Shown piece by piece: positions 9,178 to 18,413 of a DNA stretch of 64,000 nt. This DNA is from Runella sp. CRIBMP (GTDB taxonomy: Bacteria > Bacteroidota > Bacteroidia > Cytophagales > Spirosomataceae): contig NZ_JAAAKZ010000001.1 of NCBI RefSeq assembly GCF_009905605.1, positions 310,001-374,000 of the forward strand. The letters run 5' to 3'. The position numbers and the translations under genes are program-made. Numbering within the stretch: position 1 is the stretch's first letter; the number at the start of each line of letters is the position of its first letter. The notes beneath the pieces are model-generated. The model saw only the letters and a program-made list of their open reading frames with translations, ran no database searches and was not told the origin of the DNA.

Positions 9178-9951
9178 TTAACCAAATGTGTACGAAGAGT
9201 GTTTAAAAGACTGTTGCGAAAAAGTTTGATTACGCGAAGCTATCCATCCCGAAATGATATCATATACGTGCTTGGTAAGCAACACGGCACTTCCGAATTT
9301 ACGGTTTTCGGGCCGGTAGCCGCAGGAGGCAGCGTTGCCAGATACGTGTATGCCCACGACCATGAATCGGCCTTGGTGCTCAATCCATATTGGTGAGCCG
9401 CTGTTTCGTTGGGTCGTGGTGAATGAATGGATAAGGCAGTGTTTCGTAACCTCAATGACTCGGCCTTCTTCCCTCCACATCTCAAAATCAGCCTTGTCGA
9501 TGGGGTAGCCTGCAATGTGAATGGGGCTGTTTTCGGTCAAATTTTCGGCTACTAAGTAGTTCTCGTTCCAATCAAAGTGCCCTCCCATCTGCTGATAAAC
9601 GGCGTCCGTATCCAACATTATTGCGCCAAAATCGTCTTTAACGTAACAATTTGGATTTTTGTAGTCAGGAATTGAGTGGATTTTAAACGTGAAGGGGGGA
9701 ATGTCTACCCAATAGATATGCGGTGGTAACACCGCATTGATGAAGGGATACACCTTAAAATGACTGATGCGTGATTCTGTTTCATTCAGCGAATGTCCCG
9801 CCGTAATGATGACATTTTTGTCAACCAAAAAGCCCGTCGAGCGACTGACGTAGGGCAGAGGGTTTCCTTCAAAGTCGACGCGAAAAATTTCTAAAAGGCA
9901 TATATATCGGTAGGGAGCAAACCCCGAATTTTCAACCCGTAAACGATTCAT
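9178..9951 (-). CDS. Trypsin-like (V8/glutamyl endopeptidase-like) serine protease
   Basis: 257 residues with the three catalytic elements of the chymotrypsin fold in order: ITAGHSL (His), KDDFGAIML (Asp) and QRNSGSPIW (Ser in the usual GNSGSP loop, here RNSGSP). The sequence before the barrel (GNPLPYVSRSTGFLVDKNVIITAGH) is typical of V8-type enzymes. No signal peptide is apparent at the N-terminus, which is unusual because most relatives are exported; it may be cytosolic or use another route. The gene lies 21 bases upstream of the SDR on the same strand and may be co-transcribed with it. Substrate unknown. Confidence 0.82.
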   Translation of the reverse strand: MNRLRVENSGFAPYRYICLLEIFRVDFEGNPLPYVSRSTGFLVDKNVIITAGHSLNETESRISHFKVYPFINAVLPPHIYWVDIPPFTFKIHSIPDYKNPNCYVKDDFGAIMLDTDAVYQQMGGHFDWNENYLVAENLTENSPIHIAGYPIDKADFEMWREEGRVIEVTKHCLIHSFTTTQRNSGSPIWIEHQGRFMVVGIHVSGNAASCGYRPENRKFGSAVLLTKHVYDIISGWIASRNQTFSQQSFKHSSYTFG

Positions 9952-9988
9952 AATTGTAAGGTATTTGCCGCAAAGTGAGGCAAACCGA

Positions 9989-10034
9989 TTAGTGAACTGA
10001 TAACAACAAGCGGTTTTGCTAATCAGTTCACTAA
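9989..10034. terminator. Perfect 13-bp inverted repeat between desaturase and protease genes
   Basis: TTAGTGAACTGAT (9989-10001) and its exact complement (10022-10034) enclose a 20-base loop. It lies downstream of the sterol-desaturase-family gene and upstream of the protease gene, both on the minus strand. There is no T-run after the stem in the minus direction, so it may be a weak terminator, an RNA-stabilising hairpin or a protein-binding palindrome. Confidence 0.45.
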
Positions 10035-10059
10035 AAAATCATGCCTGGGCCAAAGATTA

Positions 10060-11343
10060 TCAGGCAGTTGCCCATTTCTTTTCAGGTTGAGCGGCATGAT
10101 CTTTGCGAATATCGAACCAAACAAACAGACCGGTAATAATAGTGGCAAGCACAAAATACGTACTGAGCACGAGCGTGATCCAAGGCAAGGACTGGCCGAT
10201 GCCGAACCAATCGGTGGTATAGATCAACCAGAGCCCGATGCTGTTTTTGAGCCCTTCCCATGCCAAAGCGTACGGGTTGCGGTCCATGAGTTCGGTATAG
10301 GCAAATACGCTCAGGAAGATGAAGCCGCCGTATACAAAAATATTGGGCGTGCCGATTTTGGCAATGTTCAGAAAAAAATAATTGATGAGGGCAAACGTAA
10401 ACAAAAACTGAACCCACGTCCAAACTAAAAGGGTAGTGGAGGCTTTGGTAGCGTATTTTTCAAAATGGTAAGGGTCATCAATTTTAGAAACGGGGTATTT
10501 TTCCTCAACATCAGCTGGGCGCCAACCTGTGGGCATAAACCAAATACGAAGTTTATCCCGCCAACTGTTGGTGCGGTAAGCATCCTTAATGAGCAGCCAT
10601 AGGTGTTGGAAATTGATTTTAATGGGATTCCACGTTTGGGCTGGTCGTGTAATGCCGTAAACGGGCGGAACGTGGGGTAATTCTTTCTGAAATGTTCCAA
10701 AAAGTTTATCCCAAATGATAAAGATTTGTCCGTGGTTTTTATCCAAATATTCGGGATTGATGGCATGATGCACGCGGTGGTGTGAAGGCGTGACGATGAT
10801 GTGTTCTAAAAAGCCCATTTTATTGATATACACGGTATGATACCAGAACTGGGCAAAAAGATGCAAAGGGGCAACAATGGAAATGACCGTGGGCGAAACG
10901 CCCAACAACGCAGCTGGGAGCAAAAAAATGGTAAACAAACTGACAAACGACGAGATGCTTTGCCGGAGCGCACAGGCCAAATCAAATTCTTCGCTGCTGT
11001 GATGGATGGCGTGTTTGTTCCAAAAAAAGTTGATTTCGTGACTCATACGGTGAACCCAATAGCCCGAAAAATCAAGCGCGATGAACGCCACGGCGTAAGT
11101 GGCAATCGTGGACTGAATGGTATAAATGGCCCAGTGTTCGACCATCCAACCGTACGTTAAAATAGAAACACTCAGCCCCAACACATCCTTAATGATATTA
11201 GTATAGCCTGAGCTCATGCTGGAGAGCATATCCATGGTGCGGAAAGGCTGTTTTTTGACCGCCCAACCGTAGATTTTTTCCAGTAAAACTAACCCCAAAA
11301 AAATGGGCATGGCAATGAGCAAAATTCTTCCGTAGGTTTCCAT
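10060..11343 (-). CDS. Sterol desaturase / fatty acid hydroxylase family membrane protein
   Basis: A 427-residue membrane protein with the eight-histidine di-iron signature of the family: HRMSHE (residues about 97-102), HAIHHSSE (about 109-116) and HHRVHH (about 189-194), placed between hydrophobic helices. Family members hydroxylate or desaturate lipids, sterols, carotenoids or alkylglycerols using O2. A C-terminal extension of about 120 residues carries at least three more membrane segments, seen in many bacterial homologues. Two TACCTTTG -7-like elements precede the gene. It is monocistronic, divergent from the SusC operon. The lipid substrate is not evident. Confidence 0.88.
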   Translation of the reverse strand: METYGRILLIAMPIFLGLVLLEKIYGWAVKKQPFRTMDMLSSMSSGYTNIIKDVLGLSVSILTYGWMVEHWAIYTIQSTIATYAVAFIALDFSGYWVHRMSHEINFFWNKHAIHHSSEEFDLACALRQSISSFVSLFTIFLLPAALLGVSPTVISIVAPLHLFAQFWYHTVYINKMGFLEHIIVTPSHHRVHHAINPEYLDKNHGQIFIIWDKLFGTFQKELPHVPPVYGITRPAQTWNPIKINFQHLWLLIKDAYRTNSWRDKLRIWFMPTGWRPADVEEKYPVSKIDDPYHFEKYATKASTTLLVWTWVQFLFTFALINYFFLNIAKIGTPNIFVYGGFIFLSVFAYTELMDRNPYALAWEGLKNSIGLWLIYTTDWFGIGQSLPWITLVLSTYFVLATIITGLFVWFDIRKDHAAQPEKKWATA

Positions 11344-11356
11344 TCGTATTGTGCTT

Positions 11357-11364
11357 CAAAGGTA
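11357..11364 (-). promoter_or_regulatory. Proximal -7-like element of the desaturase gene
   Basis: Complement reads TACCTTTG, ending 13 bases before the start codon. It is a second copy of the element at 11392-11399. Only one of the two is likely to be the active promoter. Confidence 0.35.
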
Positions 11365-11391
11365 GTAGGCAAGCATACTGTTTTAGTGGTA

Positions 11392-11399
11392 CAAAGGTA
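11392..11399 (-). promoter_or_regulatory. Distal -7-like element of the desaturase gene
   Basis: Complement reads TACCTTTG, matching the Bacteroidota TAnnTTTG consensus, about 48 bases before the ATG. It would give a leader of ordinary length. Confidence 0.45.
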
Positions 11400-11520
11400 A
11401 AAATAATTTAATTTTATCAGTAATTGATTGTGCTATTCATGGATAAATACCTCAGTGCATAAAAGTCAAAACTCTTTATGGGGTTTTACCGTATATTATT
11501 AAAACGTATATTTTTTTACG

Positions 11521-14500
11521 ATGAAGCTATTATACTTACAAAAGTCCATTCAAATTTTTAGTTTTTCATTGTTGCTGTTTTGTGCGGGTTCGCACGTCGT
11601 TATAGCCCAAAAGCTCAAAAAATTGACTGGGACGGTTTTGGATGCAGAAACCGCTCAACCACTAGCGGGAGCATCTGTTAATACGGGACCGAATGAGGGG
11701 GTAATAACCGACATCAATGGTGTTTTTAGTTTGCTTATTCCTGAAAACACTCAGAAAGTTAAAATTTCCTTCGTGGGTTTTCAGACTACCGAAGTAACTA
11801 TCGGCAATCAAGCCAATGTGACTGTTTATCTGAAACCAGGTAAATTATTAGACGAGGTCATCGTCACTGCGTTGGGCGTGGAGCGTGAGTCTAAGAACTT
11901 GGGTTTTGCGGTGCAACAGGTGGATGCCCGTGAAATCAGCAAGGTAAAATCCACCAATTTTCTGGATAATTTGGCTGGACGAGTAGCGGGGTTAAACATC
12001 ACGGCCGGAACCACGGGTGTGGGCTCTTCGACCAAGATTACCATTCGGGGCGAGTCTTCGTTTACCAATTCCAACCCTTTGTTTGTGGTAGATGGAATTC
12101 CTATCAACAATAACACCATCGTAAATAATGTCAACGACGATGCCGCTGGTTTTCAGGAAGTTGACTTTGGCAACGGTGCCATGGACATCAACCCCGACGA
12201 CATCGATAAAGTAACGGTGCTCAAAGGACCGGCCGCCGCCGCCCTGTACGGAACACGGGCATCCAACGGGGTCATCATCATTAAGACCAAAACAGGAGGA
12301 ACTCAAAAAGGCATCGGCGTGTCGTTCAACTCAACCAACTATGCCGAAACGGCCTTCAAACTACCCGTTTTTCAGAACGGATATGGCGTGGGCAACAGTG
12401 GCAAGTTTGCGTTCAAAGACGGCTTGGGCGGAGGTGTCAATGATAATATCACCTACAGTTATGGGCCAAAACTCGACGCCGGGCTTTTGATTCCGCAGTT
12501 TGACAGCCCCGTTACCTTGCCCGATGGGCGAGTGGTGCGCGGCGGTGATTTGGCGATTCACGGCGGGTTGCCCATTACGCCGACGCCGTTTGTGTCTCAC
12601 CCCAACAACGTCAAAGATTTTTATAAAACAGGCTATACCCGTATTAATAATCTGGCCTTTACGGCAGGCAATGACAAAAACAACGCACGCCTCTCATTAA
12701 CTGATTTAGCCAGCCAATCCATTATTCCGGGCGTGGATCTGAAGCGTAAAACCGTTTCAGCCGCTTTTACCTTCAGCCCGACTTCGTCGCTGAAAATCCT
12801 GTCGACCCTCAATTATGTGAATACGGGCAGCAAAAATCGTCCCGCGACCAAATACGGCTCCGAAAACACCAACTATGCCATGGTGGGTTGGTTGGGAAGG
12901 TCTACCGATATAAACTCATTAAAAGAGTATTGGCAGCCGGGACTGGAAAATGTGCAGCAGTATTCGTACAACTACACGTTTTTCGACAATCCCTATTTTA
13001 CATTACTCGAAAACCGCAACGCGTTCAACCGCGATCGGTTATTTGGAAATGTATCCTTGAAATATGATTTCACCAAAGAACTTTCGCTGACAGTACGGAC
13101 GGGCATGGATTACCAAAACGAAGATCGCACGTTCAGAAGAGCGTTCAGTTCCAATCGTTTTAAAACGGGAGCGTATGCGGAGCAAAACGTTTTTTATCGG
13201 GAAATAAACTCCGATTTTCTGGCAAATTATTCTAAAACGCTCAGCGATTTTTCGGTAGATGTATCGGTGGGAGGCAATCAAATGAACCGCAAAGCCAACT
13301 TGGAGCAGATACAGGCTCTGTCGCTGGCGCAACCGGGCGTGTATTCGTTGGCGAATGCTTCGTCGCCGTTGGAATACTTTCAAAATGCGGATAACAAACG
13401 CATCAACAGCCTGTACGGCATTGCCAAATTCGGGTTTAAAAATATGCTGTTTGTGGATATTACGGGCCGTAATGATTGGTCGAGCGCGTTGGCTACGGCT
13501 ACTTCGGTGGCCAATACGTCGTTTTTTTATCCGTCGGTTTCGGCGGGGTTTGTGGTTTCCAACGCCATCAAATTGCCCGAAATTATTTCTTTTCTGAAAG
13601 TCCGAGCGAGTTACGCGCAGGTGGGCAATGACACCAATCCGTTCCAGACCAACGGAACTTTTACGTCGCGTACGCCCGTGGGTGGGTTGCCGAGTTTCAG
13701 TGACCAAAATTTTATTCCCAATGCCAATCTCAAGCCCGAGAGCATCACGTCTGTGGAATTTGGAACCGATGTGCGTTTTTTCAACGACCGCCTGAAGTTG
13801 GATGTGACCTATTTTAACTCGTTAAATAAAAATCAGATCCTCTCGCTGCCGATTGCGGTTTCATCGGGATATGTACAGCAAAATGTCAACGGCGGTGCGG
13901 TTCGGAGCAAAGGTTTGGAAGCCATCGCAGATATTACTCCGGTGCGCGGGCGGCGTTTTAAATGGAATACGTTGATCAATTTTACCGCTTATCGCAATCG
14001 GGTAGAATCATTGCCTGAGCAGGTCAAGACCATTACGTTGGCTTACAATCGCGTGTATGATATTGTCAATCAGACGGTTTGGTACCAGGTGCAGGAAGGT
14101 GGACGAATGGGTGATATGTGGGGAACGGGCTATCTGAAAAACGCCAATGGCGACTTTGTGATCAACAAAACGGGCGGGTACATTGCGGATAACACCTTGA
14201 AAAAGTTGGGTAATTACAATCCTGATTTTATGGTGGGTTTCAATAACAATTTCACCTATAAAAACATCAACGCTGCGTTTTTGGTCGATTGGCGGCAGGG
14301 CGGGATTTTGGTATCGCGCACGTTGGCGCTGGCAGCTGTGGGTGGCCAATTGATCGAAACCGCTGACCGTCCTGAGACGGGTATTGTGGCCAAAGGCGTG
14401 GTGAATACCGGAACCACCGAAAGTCCCGTCTATCAACCCAATACCGTGGCGGTGTCGGCCGAAACGTATTATCGTCAGTATTATGACCGCAATCACGAAG

Positions 14501-14760
14501 AAAATAATACCTACAATGCGTCGTATGTGAAACTGAGAGAAGTGCAATTGGGCTACCAACTGCCCGCTTCTGCGTTGGGAAAGCACATTCAATCCATCAG
14601 TGTTTCGTTGGTAGCGCGGAATGTGTTTGCCATCAGCGATATGCGCCATTTTGACCCCGAGCAAACGGCCTTTCAGGGACAGAAATTTTTGTCGGGCGTG
14701 GAAGATATGAGTTATCCTACCTCGCGCAGCTTGGGCGTTAAATTGAGTTTGACCTTCTAA
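11521..14760 (+). CDS. SusC/RagA-family TonB-linked outer membrane protein
   Basis: A 1079-residue TonB-dependent transporter. After a signal peptide ending near VIAQ comes a carboxypeptidase-D-like beta-sandwich (about residues 35-110, TGTVLDAETAQPLAGASVN). Next is the plug domain, with the SusC hallmark NPLFVVDGIPINNNT and the box GPAAAALYGTRASNGVIII, and then a long barrel ending in the aromatic terminus LGVKLSLTF. With its SusD partner it forms a lidded pore that imports oligomers across the outer membrane using TonB energy. It is the first gene of a SusC-SusD-symporter-phosphoesterase operon. No glycoside hydrolase accompanies it, so the ligand may not be a polysaccharide. No adjacent sigma/anti-sigma or hybrid regulator is seen. 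Confidence 0.95.
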   Translation: MKLLYLQKSIQIFSFSLLLFCAGSHVVIAQKLKKLTGTVLDAETAQPLAGASVNTGPNEGVITDINGVFSLLIPENTQKVKISFVGFQTTEVTIGNQANVTVYLKPGKLLDEVIVTALGVERESKNLGFAVQQVDAREISKVKSTNFLDNLAGRVAGLNITAGTTGVGSSTKITIRGESSFTNSNPLFVVDGIPINNNTIVNNVNDDAAGFQEVDFGNGAMDINPDDIDKVTVLKGPAAAALYGTRASNGVIIIKTKTGGTQKGIGVSFNSTNYAETAFKLPVFQNGYGVGNSGKFAFKDGLGGGVNDNITYSYGPKLDAGLLIPQFDSPVTLPDGRVVRGGDLAIHGGLPITPTPFVSHPNNVKDFYKTGYTRINNLAFTAGNDKNNARLSLTDLASQSIIPGVDLKRKTVSAAFTFSPTSSLKILSTLNYVNTGSKNRPATKYGSENTNYAMVGWLGRSTDINSLKEYWQPGLENVQQYSYNYTFFDNPYFTLLENRNAFNRDRLFGNVSLKYDFTKELSLTVRTGMDYQNEDRTFRRAFSSNRFKTGAYAEQNVFYREINSDFLANYSKTLSDFSVDVSVGGNQMNRKANLEQIQALSLAQPGVYSLANASSPLEYFQNADNKRINSLYGIAKFGFKNMLFVDITGRNDWSSALATATSVANTSFFYPSVSAGFVVSNAIKLPEIISFLKVRASYAQVGNDTNPFQTNGTFTSRTPVGGLPSFSDQNFIPNANLKPESITSVEFGTDVRFFNDRLKLDVTYFNSLNKNQILSLPIAVSSGYVQQNVNGGAVRSKGLEAIADITPVRGRRFKWNTLINFTAYRNRVESLPEQVKTITLAYNRVYDIVNQTVWYQVQEGGRMGDMWGTGYLKNANGDFVINKTGGYIADNTLKKLGNYNPDFMVGFNNNFTYKNINAAFLVDWRQGGILVSRTLALAAVGGQLIETADRPETGIVAKGVVNTGTTESPVYQPNTVAVSAETYYRQYYDRNHEENNTYNASYVKLREVQLGYQLPASALGKHIQSISVSLVARNVFAISDMRHFDPEQTAFQGQKFLSGVEDMSYPTSRSLGVKLSLTF

Positions 14761-14796
14761 ATCATCGACGTTTTTGTTGTACAAATGCATCCAATC

Positions 14797-16239
14797 ATGA
14801 AAAAATATATCGCTCATTTCTCAGTCATCGTGTTGGTGATGTTGGGAAGTTGCACCAATGATTTTGAAAAGATCAACGTTAATCCCGTAGCGCCCGTAGA
14901 CGTGCAGCCTGAGCTGTTGTTTCGTAAAGTGCTCTTCGATTTCGCTGACCAAATGTCGTACGAAGGTTTTGTGGCGGGCAATCTGCTGGGGCAATTATTC
15001 ACCGCCATTGATTTCAATTTATTCGACCGTCACAGCCTTACCGAAGCGCAATACGGCGGAAATCCCTGGGCGTTTCTGTACGAAAATCTCCGCGACAACG
15101 AGATATTACTCACCAAATCCCGCTCCAATCCGGCGTATGCGGTCTACGAAGGCCCGGCCCTGATCTACAAAGCGTACCTGACCGGCGTGCTGACGGACTT
15201 GTACGGCGATGTGCCTTACAGTCAGTCGTTGAAAGGAAAAGAGGGAAATGTAACACCCGTATACGACGCACAACGGGATATTTATCTGGGCAAAGACGGC
15301 ATCATTGAAAACCTTACGAAAGCCGTCAGTGTCATCAGTGCTTACAAAGGGGCGCAGGCGTTGCAGGGAGATATTATTTTTGGAGGTAACCTGTCAGCCT
15401 GGCGAAAGTTGGCCAATTCACTGAAGTTCAAGTACCTGATGAGAGTGTCGGCGCAGGAGAATGTGGCTGCCGAATTGGCGAAAATTTACGCCGGCGGAGA
15501 CTACATCAAGTTGCCTTCCGAAAACGCGGTGTACCAATTTACGGCCTCGCAGCCCAATAACTTTCGCATGTCCACGGCGCGCGTTGGTGACTTTAACCTC
15601 TTTATCATGTCAGAAACAGTCGAAGAGATTTTGACAAAACTGAATGACCCGCGTAAGCAGGTTTTCTTTCGGCCCACGGCCAATAATGCCAACGTCTACA
15701 AAGGATTGCTCAACGGGCCGGATGCTTCCAAACTCTCCATTTCGGTCGGAAATTATTCCTTTGCGGGACGTATCTTTCGGGAAGAGGCGGGCAGGCTCAA
15801 AGCCAATTTTCTAACAAGTTTTGAAGTCAATTTCCTGATGGCCGAAGCCGCCGAAAAGGGTTTTATTACCGCCGACGCCAAACAACTTTACGAAACGGGC
15901 GTAACCCAAGCCTTTGAGTATTGGGGAACTACATTGCCCGATACTTATCTCAAAACCACCCCGGCGGCCTATAGACTGAACGGGGCCAATCCTGTAGAAC
16001 AGATCATTACACAAAAATGGTTGGCCAACATTATCAACGGCTACGAAGGTTGGATCGAGTACCGACGGACGGGTTTTCCAAAACTGAAAACCATCTCAGC
16101 GAGTTTGAATCAAAACCTGATTCCGGTGCGATTGCCTTATCCTACCACCGAAGATGCTCTGAATAATGCTAATTTTAGAACGGCCGCGTCCAAAACCAAT
16201 AACAACAGTGTAAATTCGCCCGTTTGGTGGGATAAATAA
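14797..16239 (+). CDS. SusD/RagB-like lipoprotein (SusD-like_2 group)
   Basis: Surface lipoprotein that caps the SusC pore and captures substrate. The start is placed at the ATG at 14797 (MKKYIAHFSVIVLVMLGSC), which gives a short signal peptide and a lipobox ending at Cys; the ATG at 14785 only adds four residues. Sequence features are of the shorter SusD/RagB group: FEKINVNPVAPVDVQPELLFRKVL near the N-terminus, PALIYKAYLTGVLTDLYGDVPYSQ (TPR helices), and a C-terminal EQIITQKWLANIINGYEGWIEYRRTGFP, which is the family's conserved tail. About 480 residues. It begins 36 bases after susC and is followed by the symporter after six bases. Confident on family. Confidence 0.93.
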   Translation: MKKYIAHFSVIVLVMLGSCTNDFEKINVNPVAPVDVQPELLFRKVLFDFADQMSYEGFVAGNLLGQLFTAIDFNLFDRHSLTEAQYGGNPWAFLYENLRDNEILLTKSRSNPAYAVYEGPALIYKAYLTGVLTDLYGDVPYSQSLKGKEGNVTPVYDAQRDIYLGKDGIIENLTKAVSVISAYKGAQALQGDIIFGGNLSAWRKLANSLKFKYLMRVSAQENVAAELAKIYAGGDYIKLPSENAVYQFTASQPNNFRMSTARVGDFNLFIMSETVEEILTKLNDPRKQVFFRPTANNANVYKGLLNGPDASKLSISVGNYSFAGRIFREEAGRLKANFLTSFEVNFLMAEAAEKGFITADAKQLYETGVTQAFEYWGTTLPDTYLKTTPAAYRLNGANPVEQIITQKWLANIINGYEGWIEYRRTGFPKLKTISASLNQNLIPVRLPYPTTEDALNNANFRTAASKTNNNSVNSPVWWDK

Positions 16240-16245
16240 TTTTGT

Positions 16246-17589
16246 ATGGATGCAATTACGTGGCAGTGGGTGATTATGATCGGGTCGAGTCTCCTGTTGT
16301 TTGTGGTCTCACCGCTGACGAGTAAAACCAACGATTTTTTTAAGGGAAGCAAAGATAATGTACCGCCCAATTCGCTGTGGCTGACGAGCAGTTTGGTCAT
16401 TTCGTGGCTCTTTGCCAAATCCATTACCAACGCCGCCGATTTGGGCTATGCCTTTGGAATCGTGGGTGGAGTGGCCTACGCGGGGTATTACCTTTCGTTT
16501 ATGGTAGCGGGCGTGCTAATCTACCAAATGCGGATCAAAGGGCAATTTCGCAGTATCCATCATTTTTTGGAAACGCGCTACGGGGAAGTGGCGGTAGGGC
16601 TGTTTTCGTTGTTGATCGGCTTTCGACTCATCAACGAGATTTGGTCCAACACCATCATTATCGGCACTTATTTCGGCGAGCAGGGGAGCATTCCGTATTT
16701 TTCGTCCATTGCGGTGTTTACGATTTTGACGTTGGCCTACACGCTCAAAGGCGGGATGCGGAGTTCGATTTTTACCGATATGATTCACTTGGTGCTGTTT
16801 ATGGTACTTTTGGTGTTCATTTTGGCCGTGCTGATTCCCCAAACGCCCGGCGGCATTGCGGCTTTGGCAAGCAAAGGCGAATGGAAAATGAGTCAGGGCG
16901 TCAACTTATTGTGCGTAGCGTTGCTTCAATCGTTGAGTTATCCTTTCCACGACCCCATCATGACCGACCGGGGCTTTATTACGCCGCCCCGCACTACGTT
17001 GGTTTCTTTTGCGATGGCGACGGTAATTGGTGTTGTCTGCATCATTCTGTTCAGTTTTGTCGGCATTTTTGGTTCCATGAAAGGTCTGCCCGCGCCCGCC
17101 ACGGTGGAAGTCGCCAAACTGTTTGGTTTGCCCATGATGCTGATGATGAATTCCATCATGGTGACCTCGGCGGCCTCTACGATTGATTCAACCTTTTCGT
17201 CGTCTACTAAGCTCATTCATTTGGACTTGCTCAAAGAAAAAGGAATCAGTGTGCGCAAAGGGCGCATCACGATGGTGCTGTGCGCTTTGTTCGGAACATT
17301 GCCCGTATTTCTGAATCCCGAAATTCTTTCGGCCACGACCATTAGCGGCACGATGGTGCTGGGATTGGCGCCTATCTTTCTGTTTTGGTGGATAAAAGCT
17401 CCGAAATGGTCTTTTTACGGCTCGGTCCTGTTTGGCATTGCGTGCGGACTAACCACCATTTTTGTCAAAGATGTTCATTGGATTCAATTTTCCGACGGCA
17501 AATACGCCGACCTGCTCAGCATTAACGTCGTCGGAACAATAGGTTGTTTTACCTTGTTTTTTATACCTGTTCTGTTTAAAAGAAAGTGA
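16246..17589 (+). CDS. Sodium:solute symporter (SSS family)
   Basis: A 447-residue inner-membrane protein with about 12-13 predicted helices. Features of the SSS/APC fold include the N-terminal KTNDFFKGSK and the early WLTSSLVISWLFAKSITNAADLGY region, GGMRSSIFTDMIHLVLF (the helix 5-6 signature of the family), and SYPFHDPIMTDRGF with MMNSIMVTSAASTIDSTFSSSTKLIHLD (a Na+-site helix rich in Ser/Thr). It would import a small solute released or taken up by the SusCD pair. It starts seven bases after the SusD gene stop and its TGA overlaps the GTG start of the phosphoesterase gene, indicating translational coupling. Solute unknown; slightly shorter than typical SSS proteins. Confidence 0.9.
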   Translation: MDAITWQWVIMIGSSLLLFVVSPLTSKTNDFFKGSKDNVPPNSLWLTSSLVISWLFAKSITNAADLGYAFGIVGGVAYAGYYLSFMVAGVLIYQMRIKGQFRSIHHFLETRYGEVAVGLFSLLIGFRLINEIWSNTIIIGTYFGEQGSIPYFSSIAVFTILTLAYTLKGGMRSSIFTDMIHLVLFMVLLVFILAVLIPQTPGGIAALASKGEWKMSQGVNLLCVALLQSLSYPFHDPIMTDRGFITPPRTTLVSFAMATVIGVVCIILFSFVGIFGSMKGLPAPATVEVAKLFGLPMMLMMNSIMVTSAASTIDSTFSSSTKLIHLDLLKEKGISVRKGRITMVLCALFGTLPVFLNPEILSATTISGTMVLGLAPIFLFWWIKAPKWSFYGSVLFGIACGLTTIFVKDVHWIQFSDGKYADLLSINVVGTIGCFTLFFIPVLFKRK

Positions 17590-18413
17590 CGCCTGAAACG
17601 CAACATATCGGTACCCTGCGCGGAAAAGTCCTGATCTTTGGGGGTGTTTACTCCAATTATCAGGCGTTGGAAGAATTGTATCAATGGGCAACGAAGGAAA
17701 ATATTCCCGCGCAAAACATCATTTGCACGGGCGATATTGCCGGCTACTGCGCCTCGCCCGTCGAGTGCCTGGATTTTCTGGAAGACTGGGGCATTCGGGC
17801 GATTCAGGGAAACGTAGAACAAAATCTGCTCAACGGCACCGACGACTGTGGTTGTAATTTTTCCGAAGGCAGTCGGTGTGATTTTTTTGCCAAACAGTGG
17901 TTTCCGTACACCGCCGTTCGGATGACCCGACGTAACCTGAACTACCTCGCAACGTTACCCCTTTTCCTTGATTTTGAATACGCCCAAAAACGCGTAAAGG
18001 TGCTGCACGGCTCGATGCAAAATATCTCGGAATTTGTGTTTAAATCCACGCCGTGGGAAGTAAAAGCGGCCAATTTTGAAACGGCAAAAGCGGATGTCAT
18101 TCTGGCGGGACACTGCGGATTGCCGTTTGCAGATGCCCAAGATGATAAATTGTGGCTCAACGCCGGCGTGATCGGAATGCCCGCCAACGACGGCACACCC
18201 CGCGTGTGGTACGTCATGTTGGACGATGCCAACGATACCTTTTCGTACGAATTCAGAAGTTTTGAGTACGATGCCGGCGAAGCCAACCAACTCATGATGG
18301 AAAACGGCTTGCCCTATTCCTATTCCGAAACCCTCCTAACGGGCCTCTGGGACAACTGCGATATCCTGCCCGACGAAGAAACGGCTTTGCAGGGCGTGGC
18401 TATTGAGTTGTAG
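17586..18413 (+). CDS. Metallophosphoesterase-like protein with degenerate metal site
   Basis: A 275-residue protein of the calcineurin-like / YfcE-type fold, starting at a GTG that overlaps the symporter's TGA (GTGA). The fold markers are in order but several metal ligands are replaced. The first motif, normally SDIHGN, reads GGVYSN (residues 19-24). CTGDIAGY keeps the GD motif (49-50). GNHD reads GNVE (75-78). VLHGS keeps its His (141). GHTH reads GHCG (175-178). An acidic Cys-rich insert (DDCGCN...RCD, about 86-99) is distinctive. Either it binds metal differently, or it is a sensor or structural protein. Tight coupling to the symporter suggests a common job in handling the imported solute. 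Its 3' end overlaps the convergent 18400 gene by 14 bases. Confidence 0.8.
   Translation: MTPETQHIGTLRGKVLIFGGVYSNYQALEELYQWATKENIPAQNIICTGDIAGYCASPVECLDFLEDWGIRAIQGNVEQNLLNGTDDCGCNFSEGSRCDFFAKQWFPYTAVRMTRRNLNYLATLPLFLDFEYAQKRVKVLHGSMQNISEFVFKSTPWEVKAANFETAKADVILAGHCGLPFADAQDDKLWLNAGVIGMPANDGTPRVWYVMLDDANDTFSYEFRSFEYDAGEANQLMMENGLPYSYSETLLTGLWDNCDILPDEETALQGVAIEL

Noticed and set aside
13039-14817. Long open frames on the minus strand of the SusC gene (13039-13707 and 14008-14817)
   Set aside because: They are shadows of the SusC reading frame, with Arg/His-rich composition and no recognisable domains.
16377-17186. 269-codon alternative frame inside the symporter gene
   Set aside because: Composition (many Arg, His, Asp, Phe) is that of an off-frame shadow of a membrane protein gene; the SSS frame carries the family motifs.
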